Assembly (NCBI RefSeq): GCF_016862275.1
Contig: NZ_BOMQ01000054.1
Span: forward strand, 59,305 to 123,304
Source: Actinoplanes nipponensis
GTDB lineage: Bacteria; Actinomycetota; Actinomycetes; Mycobacteriales; Micromonosporaceae
Reading direction: 5' to 3'
DNA length: 64,000 nt
The notes beneath the pieces were generated by a model, which saw only the letters and a program-made list of their open reading frames with translations, searched no databases and was not told where the DNA came from. Within the stretch, counting starts at the first letter, position 1. Every line of letters begins with the position of its first letter. The position numbers and the translations under genes were made by a program. Below, piece after piece: positions 23,414 through 32,278 of this stretch.

Positions 23414-23839
23414 GTGCTGGAAGATCTGCTTGAGGGTGCCGGGCGCAGCATTGTGTTCGGTCTGGTCGGGATCGGGCTGATGGCCGTCGGCTTTCTGCTG
23501 ATCGACCTGCTGACCCCGGGCAAACTGCGGGACCTGATCTGGGTGGAGCGCAACCCGAACGCCGCCCTGCTGCTGGCGGCCAACCAGCTGGGCATCGCGG
23601 CGATCGTCTTCACGGCGATCTTCACCAGCTACCAGGAGTTCGGCCGGGGCCTGGCCTCCACGGCCATCTTCGGCCTGCTCGGCATCGCCGTGATGGCCAT
23701 GGCCTTCCTGGTGCTGGACTGGATGACCCCCGGCAAGCTGGGCGAGGTCATCTGCACCCCGGACCGGCACCCCGGCGCCACGGTCAGCGCGGCCTCGCAC
23801 TTCGGCGCGGCGCTGATCGTCTGCGCCTGCATCGCCTGA
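23414..23839 (+). CDS. DUF350 family membrane protein
   Basis: A 141-residue protein of four hydrophobic helices arranged as two repeats, each ending in D-x-x-TPGKL (LIDLLTPGKLRDLI at about 30-45 and LDWMTPGKLGEVI at about 100-112). This internal duplication is the hallmark of DUF350. Function is unknown; family members often sit beside polyamine-synthase-like or glutathionylspermidine genes, which fits the upstream glnA2. It starts at GTG 23414 after GAGGGAGAAG. It lies 83 bp after glnA2 on the same strand and ends at a strong hairpin, so it may be co-transcribed with glnA2. Confidence 0.8.
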   Translation: MLEDLLEGAGRSIVFGLVGIGLMAVGFLLIDLLTPGKLRDLIWVERNPNAALLLAANQLGIAAIVFTAIFTSYQEFGRGLASTAIFGLLGIAVMAMAFLVLDWMTPGKLGEVICTPDRHPGATVSAASHFGAALIVCACIA

Positions 23840-23850
23840 CGGAAGCCGCG

Positions 23851-23878
23851 GGAGCCGCCGGCCGGCGCCGGCGGCTCC
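23851..23878. terminator. Bidirectional hairpin between DUF350 and ltrA
   Basis: GGAGCCGCCGGC (23851-23862) and GCCGGCGGCTCC (23867-23878) form a perfect 12-bp stem with a CGGC loop, between two convergent genes. Confidence 0.7.
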
Positions 23879-23884
23879 ACATGG

Positions 23885-25051
23885 TCAGGATCCGGGGGTA
23901 CGCCCGAAGCTGCTGATCGCGGTGCTGCCGTCCCGCCGTACCCGCGGCAGGTCCTCGATGATCGCGGCCGCGGCCATGATGACCGGGATCGCCGCGAGCT
24001 GGGCCACCGCCCGGACATGTCCGAGCGGGATGGTGGCGAGCACGGCCGCCGCCGCCACGACCCGGTGCGGCCAGCCCGCGAGGCCCAGCCGGCGCAGGAA
24101 ACCGGCGTGCCCCAGCTGGTAGAGCGCCACCCCGCCGCCGAGCGCGACCGCCTCGCCCCAGTGCAGCGGCTCGAAGGCGTGCCCGACGGTCTTCTTGATG
24201 CCGACCGCGAGCACCACCACGCCCAGCAGCATCACGTAGTGCGCGTAGCCCCAGCCGTCCAGCGCCAGCCGCGCCCGCCGGCGCGGATCCGCCGTGCCGG
24301 CCAGCACGTGCTCGGACCGCTCGTCGTCGCCGGCGAAGTAGATCCACCACAGGTAGTAGGCGACGCACAGGCCGAGGACCGCCACCAGGATCGCGGCGCC
24401 GTCCAGGCGCACGCCGCGGAAGCCCAGCCCGATGGCCACGATCGACTCGCCGATGGCCACGATCATCACCAGGCCGTGCCGCTCCACGAAGTGCCCGGCC
24501 AGGATCGAGTGCATCTCGATGCGGTGCAGGTAACCCGCCGCGATCTGCACCAGCGGCGCCGCGACCCAGCACAGGTGCCGGTACGGCTCGGGCAGCAGCC
24601 CGCCGGCCAGCACCAGCAGGGCGGCCAGGATGTTGAGCGGGGCCAGCTGCCGCATGGCCGTGCGCGCGCCGGGACCGGCCTGCAGGAACAGCGCCGAGTG
24701 GACCAGGTTGACGACGAGATAGCTGACCCCGAAGAGCCAGCCGTAGGCGCCGAAGGCCTCCGGCACCGCCAGCGCCATCACCAGGAAGCCGGCCATCCCG
24801 GCCAGCAGCAGGGTCCGCCGGGTGGTGCTGGTCGGGGCGACGGCGTTGGTCAGCCAGGCGTAGCCGGAGTACATCCACCAGATGACGAAGAGCATCAGCA
24901 GCACGTCGCCCAGGGTCGCCAGGGTGACGTGCTCGGCCAGCGTCTCGGTCAGCTGCGTGATCGTGAAGACGAAGACCAGGTCGAAGAAGAGCTCCAATGT
25001 CGACACCCGGACCCCGGACCCGGTCGGTGCGACGGCTTCTGGCTCGGACAT
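23885..25051 (-). CDS. Low-temperature-requirement A (LtrA) family membrane protein
   Basis: A 388-residue polytopic protein with about 11-12 helices. Signature segments are VSTLELFFDLVFVFTITQLT at the N-terminus, VIWWMYSGYAWLTN, and HGLVMIVAIGESIVAIGLGF with the conserved Glu. LtrA was found in Listeria as needed for growth in the cold, but biochemical function is unknown. The ATG at 25049-25051 is followed by a short hydrophilic leader. It is convergent with DUF350 and divergent from the GNAT gene, with only 70 bp between the latter start codons. Confidence 0.88.
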   Translation of the reverse strand: MSEPEAVAPTGSGVRVSTLELFFDLVFVFTITQLTETLAEHVTLATLGDVLLMLFVIWWMYSGYAWLTNAVAPTSTTRRTLLLAGMAGFLVMALAVPEAFGAYGWLFGVSYLVVNLVHSALFLQAGPGARTAMRQLAPLNILAALLVLAGGLLPEPYRHLCWVAAPLVQIAAGYLHRIEMHSILAGHFVERHGLVMIVAIGESIVAIGLGFRGVRLDGAAILVAVLGLCVAYYLWWIYFAGDDERSEHVLAGTADPRRRARLALDGWGYAHYVMLLGVVVLAVGIKKTVGHAFEPLHWGEAVALGGGVALYQLGHAGFLRRLGLAGWPHRVVAAAAVLATIPLGHVRAVAQLAAIPVIMAAAAIIEDLPRVRRDGSTAISSFGRTPGS

Positions 25052-25121
25052 GCCGGCAGCCTAGGGTGCCGCGGCGCGCCCTGACGAGCGCGATTCCCGC
25101 CCCGTCGGCGATGATGCCCGC

Positions 25122-25559
25122 GTGACCATCACCCTCGAGCCCGTGACCGCCGCCAACTGGCGCGCCTGCGCCGCGCTCACCGTGCACCCCGAGCAGCGGG
25201 AGTTCGTCAGCGCCGTCACGCACTATCTCTGCCTGTGCCACTACGGCGGTCTCTGGCAGCCGCTCGCCGCCGTCCGCGACGCGGAGGTCGTCGGCTTCTG
25301 CATGTGGGCGGTCGACGACGACGGCAGCCGGTGGATCGGCGGGGTCGTGGTGGACGCCGCCCGGCAGCGCACCGGGGTCGGCCGGGGCATGATCCGGGCG
25401 CTGACGCAGCGGCTGGCCGCCGAGCCGGGCTGCGTGAACGTCGCGCTCAGCTACGTGCCGGAGAACAAGGCCGCCCGCGCGCTCTACGCCTCGCTCGGTT
25501 TCGTCGAGACCGGGGAGCTGGAGGACGACGAGATCGTGGCCCGCTGGACGGGACCGTGA
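25122..25559 (+). CDS. GNAT N-acetyltransferase, diamine/spermidine acetyltransferase (BltD/SpeG)-like
   Basis: A 145-residue single-domain acetyltransferase. Motif A is GGVVVDAARQRTGVGRGMIRAL, with the acetyl-CoA loop Q-R-T-G-V-G. SYVPENKAARALYASLGFVE is motif B. The N-terminal LEPVTAANWRACAALTVHPE...FVSAVTHYL is like spermine/spermidine acetyltransferases of the BltD group. Polyamine acetylation would fit with GlnA2 two genes away, but this is inference. It starts at GTG 25122. The stop is 12 bp from that of the convergent membrane protein. Confidence 0.82.
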   Translation: MTITLEPVTAANWRACAALTVHPEQREFVSAVTHYLCLCHYGGLWQPLAAVRDAEVVGFCMWAVDDDGSRWIGGVVVDAARQRTGVGRGMIRALTQRLAAEPGCVNVALSYVPENKAARALYASLGFVETGELEDDEIVARWTGP

Positions 25560-25571
25560 CGGCCGGCCGGC

Positions 25572-26408
25572 TCACCAGGAGCCGGTGAAGAACGCCAGCA
25601 GCGCCGGCGCCGGGTCCGCGGCCGTACCCGTGTTCGCCGCCGCGATGACGATCACCAGCACCGACATCACCCCGGCGAGCACGCCGAACGACCGAAGCAG
25701 GCGCCGCATCCGGCGGTCGGTCCCGGCGCGCGCCGATCGGCGCCACACCACCACGCCGGCGCCGGCCAGGACGACCGCCACCAGCGCGGCGACCAGCGCG
25801 AGGGCCAGGTGGTACCGCGCGAAGTCGCTGATCATCGCGTCGAGGGCGGGCGGGGTGGGGCCGCCACCGCTCGTCGCGCCGGCCAGCCGCTGCCTGATCT
25901 GCTCCGCCGTGGCGTCGTCGGGCAGCATCGGCAGCAGCGAGGCGAACGGCGCCGCGGCGCCCTGGATGTTGGCCATCAGCACCGCGGTGGCGAACAGCGT
26001 GAGCGCGGTGACCAGGAAGCCGGCCGCGGCCAGGGCGGCCCGGCGTCCCGCGCCGAGCCCCCCGGCGCGCAGGAACGCCTGCCCGAGCCGTACCCCGAGC
26101 GCGACGAGCACGGCCAGCAGCAGCGCCGCGATGACGGCCTTGGCCACGTGGTACCGGAACCAGTAGTCCACGACCCGCTCCAGGCCCGGGGCGAAGCGCC
26201 GGTCGCCGGCCCGCCAGTACTCGGCGAACGCGCCGCGCAGCGCCCCGGCCAGCTCGCGCCGGTCGGCGAAGCCGCCGCCCGGCCCGAGCGCGGCCAGCGG
26301 GCGCGGGGCGACGACGAAGGCGACGGCCAGCGCCGCGGCGAGCACCGCCAGCGCGCCACCGGAGTGGCCGGCGGATCGGGACAGACCTGCGGGAAGGCGC
26401 ACGGACAT
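25572..26408 (-). CDS. Membrane protein of unknown function
   Basis: A protein of about 278 residues with five hydrophobic helices. An N-terminal one (SGGALAVLAAALAVAFVV) is followed by an exposed loop with WYWRAGDRRF-like aromatics (EYWRAGDRRFAPGLERVVDY), then pairs of helices with a loop of about 70 residues between. I recognise no family. On its strand AAGGAG abuts the ATG at 26406-26408 directly. The GTG two codons later (26400-26402) has the better spacing of six bases and may be the real start. It diverges from the amidotransferase gene. Confidence 0.6.
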   Translation of the reverse strand: MSVRLPAGLSRSAGHSGGALAVLAAALAVAFVVAPRPLAALGPGGGFADRRELAGALRGAFAEYWRAGDRRFAPGLERVVDYWFRYHVAKAVIAALLLAVLVALGVRLGQAFLRAGGLGAGRRAALAAAGFLVTALTLFATAVLMANIQGAAAPFASLLPMLPDDATAEQIRQRLAGATSGGGPTPPALDAMISDFARYHLALALVAALVAVVLAGAGVVVWRRSARAGTDRRMRRLLRSFGVLAGVMSVLVIVIAAANTGTAADPAPALLAFFTGSW

Positions 26409-26487
26409 CTCCTTCGGCTCGGCGGCAGCGTAGCCAACGCTGTCATCCGGAACGGGTGGGCCGGCGTTCGATGTCGGTCCCACCCGA

Positions 26488-26493
26488 TAGCCT
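26488..26493 (+). promoter_or_regulatory. -10 element of a leaderless promoter
   Basis: TAGCCT is six bases before the GTG start codon at 26500, with no Shine-Dalgarno sequence between. Transcription probably begins on the start codon itself. Confidence 0.5.
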
Positions 26494-26499
26494 CGGAGC

Positions 26500-27285
26500 G
26501 TGGGCACAGCACTGGTGATCGAGAACGACCCGTCCGACGACCTCCGCCGGCTCGGCGAATGGCTGACCGAGGCCGGCCTGGAGCTGACCGTCGTGCGCCC
26601 GCACGCGGGCGAGCCGCTGCCGGAGACGCTGGCGGGGCACGCGGCCCTGATCGTGCTGGGCGGCGACCAGAGCGCCTATCCCACCGCCGCCGGCGACCCG
26701 GGCGCGCCCTGGTTCCCCGCGGTGGAGGGGCTGCTGCGCAAGGCCGTCCGTCACCACGTGCCCACGCTCGGCGTCTGCCTGGGCGGGCAGCTGCTGGCCA
26801 CCGCGCACGGCGGCCTGGTCGAGCGCAGCACCTCCGGGCCGGAGATCGGGCCCGGGCTGGTCGGCCGGCGCGACGCCGCGGACGGCGACCCGCTGTTCAA
26901 GTACGTGCCGCTGCTGCCCGACGTGGTCCAGTGGCACAGCGACGAGATCACCGAGCTGCCCATCGGCGCCGTCCTGCTGGCCGCCTCGTCGCGCTACCCG
27001 CACCAGGCGTTCCGGCTCGGCGACCGGGCCTGGGGCCTGCAGTTCCACATCGAGTGCGACGCCGCCATGATCGCCGACTGGACCCGGACGGACGTGGCCG
27101 CGCTCGACGAGCTCGGGTACGACCCGGAGGCCGTGGTCGCGGCCACCGCCGAGGTGCTGGCCGACGTCGAGGAGGTCTGGCAGCCGTTCGCGGCGCGGTT
27201 CGCCGCGCTCGCCCTCGGCACCCTGCCCGACGCGGACATCCCCAACCCCGGCACGATCCGCACCCTGCCGCTGCTGGGGCAGTAG
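26500..27285 (+). CDS. Class I glutamine amidotransferase-like protein
   Basis: A 261-residue protein. The nucleophile elbow is PTLGVCLGGQLLATAHGG. The catalytic His and Glu are in WGLQFHIECDAAMIADW, and WHSDEI before it is the usual substrate strand. It is of the stand-alone GuaA-N/GMP-synthase-glutaminase-like type that hydrolyses glutamine or gamma-glutamyl conjugates; PuuD-like gamma-glutamylpolyamine hydrolases are related. It sits directly upstream of glnE (52 bp). A gamma-glutamyl or ammonia-related role is attractive given the neighbouring glnA2, but not proven. A TAGCCT box six bases before GTG 26500 suggests leaderless expression. Confidence 0.85.
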   Translation: MGTALVIENDPSDDLRRLGEWLTEAGLELTVVRPHAGEPLPETLAGHAALIVLGGDQSAYPTAAGDPGAPWFPAVEGLLRKAVRHHVPTLGVCLGGQLLATAHGGLVERSTSGPEIGPGLVGRRDAADGDPLFKYVPLLPDVVQWHSDEITELPIGAVLLAASSRYPHQAFRLGDRAWGLQFHIECDAAMIADWTRTDVAALDELGYDPEAVVAATAEVLADVEEVWQPFAARFAALALGTLPDADIPNPGTIRTLPLLGQ

Positions 27286-27337
27286 GCGTGACCGCCTGCG
27301 CCGCCGTCCGCCGCCGGACGCCGAAGGAGGGCAGAGC

Positions 27338-30300
27338 ATGACCAGGCCCAGCCGGCTGGCCCGGTACGGCTTCGCCGACAACGGCACCCGCGCGGCCGAC
27401 CTGCTCGGCCCGGACGGGCTGCGGCTGTGGGACGTCGAGGCGCAGGCCCCGGTCGACACCGACGCGGGCGAGCTGCTGCACGCCCTGTCCCGGGCGGCCG
27501 ATCCCAATCTCGCCCTGCGGCAGCTGCACCGGATGGTCGACGCGGTGGTCCGGGCCGCCCAGCGGGTCAACGGCGGGCCGGTGACCGGCCCCGGCGGCGA
27601 GATCGTCGACAGCCCGGCCGCCGACGCGGTGCTGCACGCCCTCTACACCGACGCCGGGCTGCGACGCCGGCTGATCGCGGTGCTCGGCGCCTCGTCCGCG
27701 CTGGGCGATCACCTGGTGGCCAACCACGACCAGTGGCGCGTGCTCGCCACCGGCAAGACCGGCCTGCCGCCGAACGCGGAGGGGCACCTGGAGTTCGGCG
27801 ACTCGACGGGGGAGGGCCCGCCGACCGTCCCGCTGCTGCGCACGGCGTACAGGATCGCCCTGCTGCGCATCGTCGCGGCCGACCTGACCGGCGGGCGGGG
27901 GCTCGAGCCGACCATGGCCGCGCTGTCCCGGCTGGCCGACGAGACGCTCGCGGCGGCGTACGCGATCGCGGTCGCCGGGCTGCCCGCCGGCACCGCCCGG
28001 CCGCGGCTCGCGGTCGTCGCGATGGGCAAGTGCGGCGGCTACGAGCTCAACTACGTGTCCGACGTGGACGTCATCTTCGTCGCCGCGGCCGACGAGGACC
28101 TCGGCGCGGGCACCACCGTCGCGGCCCGGCTCATCGAGGTGTGCGGGCAGGTGGCCTGGCCGGTCGACGCCGCGCTGCGCCCGGAGGGCAACCGCGGCCC
28201 GCTGGTCCGCACCCTGGCCAGCCACCAGGCGTACTACCGGCGCTGGGCCCGCACCTGGGAGTTCCAGGCGCTGCTCAAGGCCCGGCCGGCCGCCGGCGAC
28301 CTGGAGCTGGCGGCCGAATGGCTGGACGACCTGGCCCCGCTGGTCTGGCACGCCGCCGAGCGGCCCGAGGCGGTCGACGACGTCCGCGACATGCGCCGGA
28401 AGATCATCGACAACGTGCCGGCCCGCGAGGTGGACCGCGAGATCAAGCGGGGCCCCGGCGGCCTGCGCGACATCGAGTTCGCGGTGCAGCTGCTCCAGCT
28501 CGTGCACGGCCGGATCGACGAGACGCTCCGCGAGCCGGGCACGCTGCCCGCGTTGCGCGCGCTGGTCGCGGGCGGTTACGTGGGCCGCGAGGACGGCGAG
28601 ACGCTGCTGCGCGGCTACCGCTTCCTGCGCAGCGTCGAGCACCGGCTGCAACTGCAGAACCTGCGGCGTACGCACACCGTGCCGGACGATCCGAAGGCGC
28701 TGCGCTGGCTCGCCGCCGCCCTCGGCTACAAGGCGGTGGGCGGGCGCGACGCGGTGGAGGCGTTCCGCTCCGACTGGGTCGGGCACGCCGCGCACGTCCG
28801 CCGGCTGCACGCCAAGCTGCTCTACCAGCCGCTGCTGGAGGCGGTGGCCCGGGTGCCGGCCGAGGCGCTGCGGATGACGCCGGAGTCGGCCGGTCGCCGC
28901 CTGGAGATCCTCGGCTTCGCCGACCCGGCCGGGGCCCTGCGCCACCTGCAGGCGCTCACCGGTGGGGTGAGCCGCACGGCCGCGATCCAGCGCACGCTGC
29001 TGCCGATGCTGCTGCAGGATTTCGCCGACGGGCCCGAGCCGGACCGGGGCCTGCTCAACTACCGGCACGTCTCGGAGAAGCTGGGCACCACCCCCTGGTA
29101 CCTGCGGCTGCTGCGCGACGGCGGGCCGGTCGCGCGCCGGCTGGCCCGGGTGCTCAGCCTGTCCCGGTACGCCACCGACCTGCTCACCCGCGACCCGGAG
29201 GCGCTGCGGCTGCTCGCCGACGACGCCGAGCTCCAGCCGCGCCCCCGCGACGTGCTGCTGGACGGCTTCGTCGCCGCCGCCGACCGGCACCTGCGCGACG
29301 GCGCCGACGCGACCAAGGCGATCACCGCCGTGCGCGCCCTGCGCCGCCGCGAGCTGTTCCGGCTGGCCTGCGCCGACATCCTGAGCCGGGCCGGCGAGCT
29401 GGCCCCGGCCCACCCGCTGGACGTGCACGCCATCGGCATCGCGCTCTCCGACGTCACCGACGCGACGCTCGGCGCGGCGCTGCACGCCGCGCGCCGGGTG
29501 CACCCCGGCCCGGCCGGGCTGCGCTTCGCGGTGATCGGCATGGGTCGGCTCGGCGGGTACGAGATGAGCTACCCCTCCGACGCCGACGTGCTGTTCGTCT
29601 ACGCCCCGCCGCCGGGCATGTCCGACGGCGAGGCCAGCGCCTCCGCCCACGCCATCGCCGAGGAGATGCGGCGTACCCTCGGCGCCCCCGCGCCGGATCC
29701 GCCGCTGGGCGTCGACGCCGACCTGCGCCCCGAGGGTCGCCAGGGCCCGCTGGTGCGCAGCCTGAACGCGTACGCGCAGTACTACGCCCGCTGGTCGAAG
29801 GTCTGGGAGTCGCAGGCGCTGCTGCGGGCCCGGTTCGTGGCCGGCGACGCCGACCTGGGCGGCGAGTTCGAGCGGCTGGCCGACACGATGCGCTACCCCA
29901 GCGGCGGCCTGACCCGCGAGCAGGTCGTCGAGATCCGGCGGATCAAGGCGCGGGTGGAGACCGAACGGCTGCCCCGGGGCGCCGACCCGAACACGCACAC
30001 CAAGCTGGGCCGCGGCGGGCTCGCCGACGTCGAGTGGGCGGTGCAGCTGCTGCAACTGCGGCATGCGTACGCGCTCCCGGCGCTGCGGATGACCCGCACG
30101 CTGGAGGCGCTGCACGCGGAGCTGCAAGCGAAGCTGGTCGACAAGGTGGACGCGGCGGCGATGACCGCGGGCTGGACGCTGGCCGCCCAGGTCCGCAACG
30201 CGCTGACCCTGGTCCGCGGCCGCCCGACCGACCAGCTGCCGCGGCACGGCGCCGAGCTGGCCGGGGTGGTGCTGCTGCTCGGCGGCGGCGACCCGGGCGA

Positions 30301-30370
30301 GTTCGTCGACCGCTACCTGCGCCTGACCCGGCGGTCCCGCGCGGCGATGGAGCGCGTGCTCGATGCCTGA
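27338..30370 (+). CDS. glnE: Bifunctional glutamine synthetase adenylyltransferase/deadenylase
   Basis: A 1010-residue enzyme that adenylylates a tyrosine on each GlnA subunit to switch it off, and reverses this. Two nucleotidyltransferase domains are clear. The N-terminal deadenylase has AMGKCGGYELNYVSDVDVIF, near residues 228-247. The C-terminal adenylylase has GMGRLGGYEMSYPSDADVLF, near residues 733-752. Each is followed by the GnE-type helical segment (RRKIIDNVP; RRIKARVETERLP). GGAGGGC precedes the ATG. The target, GlnA with its intact adenylylation Tyr, is encoded 10 kb away at 40263. The last 8 bp overlap the next membrane gene, so the glycosyltransferase cluster may be read through from glnE. 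Confidence 0.97.
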   Translation: MTRPSRLARYGFADNGTRAADLLGPDGLRLWDVEAQAPVDTDAGELLHALSRAADPNLALRQLHRMVDAVVRAAQRVNGGPVTGPGGEIVDSPAADAVLHALYTDAGLRRRLIAVLGASSALGDHLVANHDQWRVLATGKTGLPPNAEGHLEFGDSTGEGPPTVPLLRTAYRIALLRIVAADLTGGRGLEPTMAALSRLADETLAAAYAIAVAGLPAGTARPRLAVVAMGKCGGYELNYVSDVDVIFVAAADEDLGAGTTVAARLIEVCGQVAWPVDAALRPEGNRGPLVRTLASHQAYYRRWARTWEFQALLKARPAAGDLELAAEWLDDLAPLVWHAAERPEAVDDVRDMRRKIIDNVPAREVDREIKRGPGGLRDIEFAVQLLQLVHGRIDETLREPGTLPALRALVAGGYVGREDGETLLRGYRFLRSVEHRLQLQNLRRTHTVPDDPKALRWLAAALGYKAVGGRDAVEAFRSDWVGHAAHVRRLHAKLLYQPLLEAVARVPAEALRMTPESAGRRLEILGFADPAGALRHLQALTGGVSRTAAIQRTLLPMLLQDFADGPEPDRGLLNYRHVSEKLGTTPWYLRLLRDGGPVARRLARVLSLSRYATDLLTRDPEALRLLADDAELQPRPRDVLLDGFVAAADRHLRDGADATKAITAVRALRRRELFRLACADILSRAGELAPAHPLDVHAIGIALSDVTDATLGAALHAARRVHPGPAGLRFAVIGMGRLGGYEMSYPSDADVLFVYAPPPGMSDGEASASAHAIAEEMRRTLGAPAPDPPLGVDADLRPEGRQGPLVRSLNAYAQYYARWSKVWESQALLRARFVAGDADLGGEFERLADTMRYPSGGLTREQVVEIRRIKARVETERLPRGADPNTHTKLGRGGLADVEWAVQLLQLRHAYALPALRMTRTLEALHAELQAKLVDKVDAAAMTAGWTLAAQVRNALTLVRGRPTDQLPRHGAELAGVVLLLGGGDPGEFVDRYLRLTRRSRAAMERVLDA

Positions 30371-32198
30371 GGAGCACCGGCGCGGGCCCCTGCGGGTGCT
30401 GGCGCCGACGCTCGGCGCGTCCGTGCTGCTGTCGGTGGCGTACCTGCTCGCGCCGGCCATGGGCACCGACCTGGCCGCCCAGCAGGCCCGCGCGGAGTTC
30501 TTCGCCGGCCACGGCTGGGCGCCCGTCGACTTCGGCTGGTACGGCGGGGTCGGCCAGTTCGGCTACAGCCTGCTGACGGCGCCGCTCGGGGCGCTGATCG
30601 GGATGCGACTGCTCGGCGCGCTCGCGTCGGTGGCCGCGTCGGTGGCGTTCGGGTGGCTGCTGTGGCGCACCGGGGTGCGACGGCCGGTGGTGGGCGCGCT
30701 GGCCGGGGTGCTGGTGTTCGCGGCCAATCTGGTGAGCGGGCGGGTCACGTTCGCGGTCGGGCTGGCGCTGGCGTTGGCGGCCCTCTGCGCGGCCGCCGCG
30801 GCGCTGCCCTATCCCGGCTCCCCGCCGGCCGGGCGGGCTGATCCGGCGCCTCCGCCGGCCGGGCGGGCTGATCCGGCGCCCCCGCTGGCCGGGCGGGCTG
30901 ATCCGGCGCCCCCGCTGGCCGGGCGGGCTGATCCCGCGCCTCCGCCGGCCGGGCGGGACGATGTCGCGCTCCCGCTGGCCGGGCTGGACGACGCCGGGCA
31001 TCCCCGCTCGGCCTGGCGACGGCGTGCCCTCGTGGCCGCGGTTTTCCTGCTGAGCGCCCTCGCCACCTGGGCCAGCCCGGTGGCCGGCCTCTTCGCCGGC
31101 CTGGCCGGCGCGGCCGTGCTGCTGACCGCCCCGGTGGGCGCCGCCCTCCGCGCCGGCTCCCGTGTCGCCTCCCGCGCCGGTCTCCGGTCCTGGCGCCCCG
31201 ATGGCCGCTGGCCGCAGGCGCTGAGCCTGTGCCTCGGCCCCGTCCTGGCCCTCGCGCCGATGGCCGTGCTCTTCGGCAACGGCGGCCGGCAGCCCTTCAC
31301 CGCCGAGTCCATGAAGATCCACATCGCGCTGGCCGTGGTGGTCGTCCTCGTCGTGCCGCGCCGGCTGCCCGCCGTGCGCATCGCCGGCGCGCTGACCGTC
31401 GTGCTCCTGCTCGGCGCCTTCTACCTGCCCAGCCCGATCGGCTCCAACGCCCTGCGCCTGCCGATGCTGTTCACGATCCCGGTGCTGGCCGCGGTGGCCG
31501 AGCTGGGCCGGGTCCGCCTGGCGTTGCTGCTGGTGGCCGTCTGGTGGTGGCAGCCGTTCCTGGTCGCCGGCGACCTGGGCCGGGCCGGCTCGCCCGAGTC
31601 CCGCCCGGCGTTCCACCGCTCGCTGGTCGCCGAGCTGGCCGGCCGGGCGCCGGGCCGGATCGAGGTGGTCCCCCTGCGGGATCACTGGGAGTCCGTGTAC
31701 GCCGCCGCGCGGGTGCCCCTGGCCCGCGGCTGGGAGCGTCAGGTCGACACCGACCGCAACGCCCTGTTCTACGGCGACGAGCTGACCCCGCAGCAGTACG
31801 TCGCCTGGTTGCGGGCCAACGCGGTGTCCTACGTCGCCATCGCCCCCGGCGCGGTGCCCGACCGGTACGCCCGCGCCGAGGCCGCCCTGGTCCAGCAGGG
31901 CCTGCCCGAGCTGCGCCCGGTGTGGCAGGACGGCACGTGGCGGCTCTACGAGGTCACCGGCGCCCAGCCCCTGGTGTCGTCGCCGGCCCGGTTGCTGCGC
32001 AGCGACCGCGGCGGGGTCGAGCTCGGCGTCCCGGCGCGCGGGGACGTGCTGGTGCGGGTGCGCTGGTCCCGCTGGCTGACCGTGGCCGGGGCCGGCGCCT
32101 GCCTGACCGAGGGACCGGACGGCTGGACCGTGCTGCGGGTGGCCGTGCCGGGCGACTACCGGCTGACCAGTTCCCTGCGCCCCGCCGCGAAGTGCTGA
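30363..32198 (+). CDS. Polytopic GT-C-like membrane protein with an internal repeat loop
   Basis: A 611-residue protein with about 11 helices and a C-terminal non-membrane part of about 200 residues, the general plan of GT-C glycosyltransferases or related lipid-linked-sugar proteins. The first extracytoplasmic loop has ARAEFFAGHGWAPVDFGWYG, a plausible active-site loop. A proline/glycine-rich insertion of about 60 residues (30811-30990), built from 30-bp repeats, sits between two helices. The soluble part (YGDELTPQQYVAWLRANAVS) resembles the C-domain of arabinofuranosyl- or mannosyl-type enzymes only loosely. It overlaps the glnE stop by 8 bp. No motif fixes a substrate. Confidence 0.65.
   Translation: MPEEHRRGPLRVLAPTLGASVLLSVAYLLAPAMGTDLAAQQARAEFFAGHGWAPVDFGWYGGVGQFGYSLLTAPLGALIGMRLLGALASVAASVAFGWLLWRTGVRRPVVGALAGVLVFAANLVSGRVTFAVGLALALAALCAAAAALPYPGSPPAGRADPAPPPAGRADPAPPLAGRADPAPPLAGRADPAPPPAGRDDVALPLAGLDDAGHPRSAWRRRALVAAVFLLSALATWASPVAGLFAGLAGAAVLLTAPVGAALRAGSRVASRAGLRSWRPDGRWPQALSLCLGPVLALAPMAVLFGNGGRQPFTAESMKIHIALAVVVVLVVPRRLPAVRIAGALTVVLLLGAFYLPSPIGSNALRLPMLFTIPVLAAVAELGRVRLALLLVAVWWWQPFLVAGDLGRAGSPESRPAFHRSLVAELAGRAPGRIEVVPLRDHWESVYAAARVPLARGWERQVDTDRNALFYGDELTPQQYVAWLRANAVSYVAIAPGAVPDRYARAEAALVQQGLPELRPVWQDGTWRLYEVTGAQPLVSSPARLLRSDRGGVELGVPARGDVLVRVRWSRWLTVAGAGACLTEGPDGWTVLRVAVPGDYRLTSSLRPAAKC
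30811..30990 (+). repeat. 30-bp in-frame minisatellite (6 copies)
   Basis: Six 30-bp units (core GCCGGGCGGGCTGATCCGGC) encode P-P-A-G-R-A-D-P-A-P-like decapeptides. The last two copies are more diverged. The tract lies in a loop between predicted membrane helices of the 30363-32198 protein. Confidence 0.9.
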
Positions 32199-32223
32199 GC
32201 CCGGCCGGCCCGGCCGGGGCCGG

Positions 32224-32229
32224 TACGCT
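32224..32229 (+). promoter_or_regulatory. -10 element, leaderless promoter of a 13-codon ORF
   Basis: TACGCT stands seven bases before the ATG at 32237, so the transcript should begin with that ATG. The promoter lies between the two large membrane genes and gives the downstream cluster its own transcription start. Confidence 0.55.
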
Positions 32230-32236
32230 GGCGCGC

Positions 32237-32278
32237 ATGCCACGGTCACGAGGGGTCCCCGCGAGGCCGGTGTCATGA
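32237..32278 (+). CDS. 13-codon leader ORF coupled to the downstream mannosyltransferase gene
   Basis: The ORF reads MPRSRGVPARPVS and stops at TGA 32276-32278, overlapping the ATG (32275-32277) of the next gene as ATGA. It has a TACGCT -10 box seven bases upstream and no Shine-Dalgarno, as for a leaderless start. The next gene has no good Shine-Dalgarno of its own except within this ORF, so ribosomes ending the leader could re-initiate there. The peptide itself is basic and may have no function beyond coupling. It could also be a chance ORF. Confidence 0.45.
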   Translation: MPRSRGVPARPVS

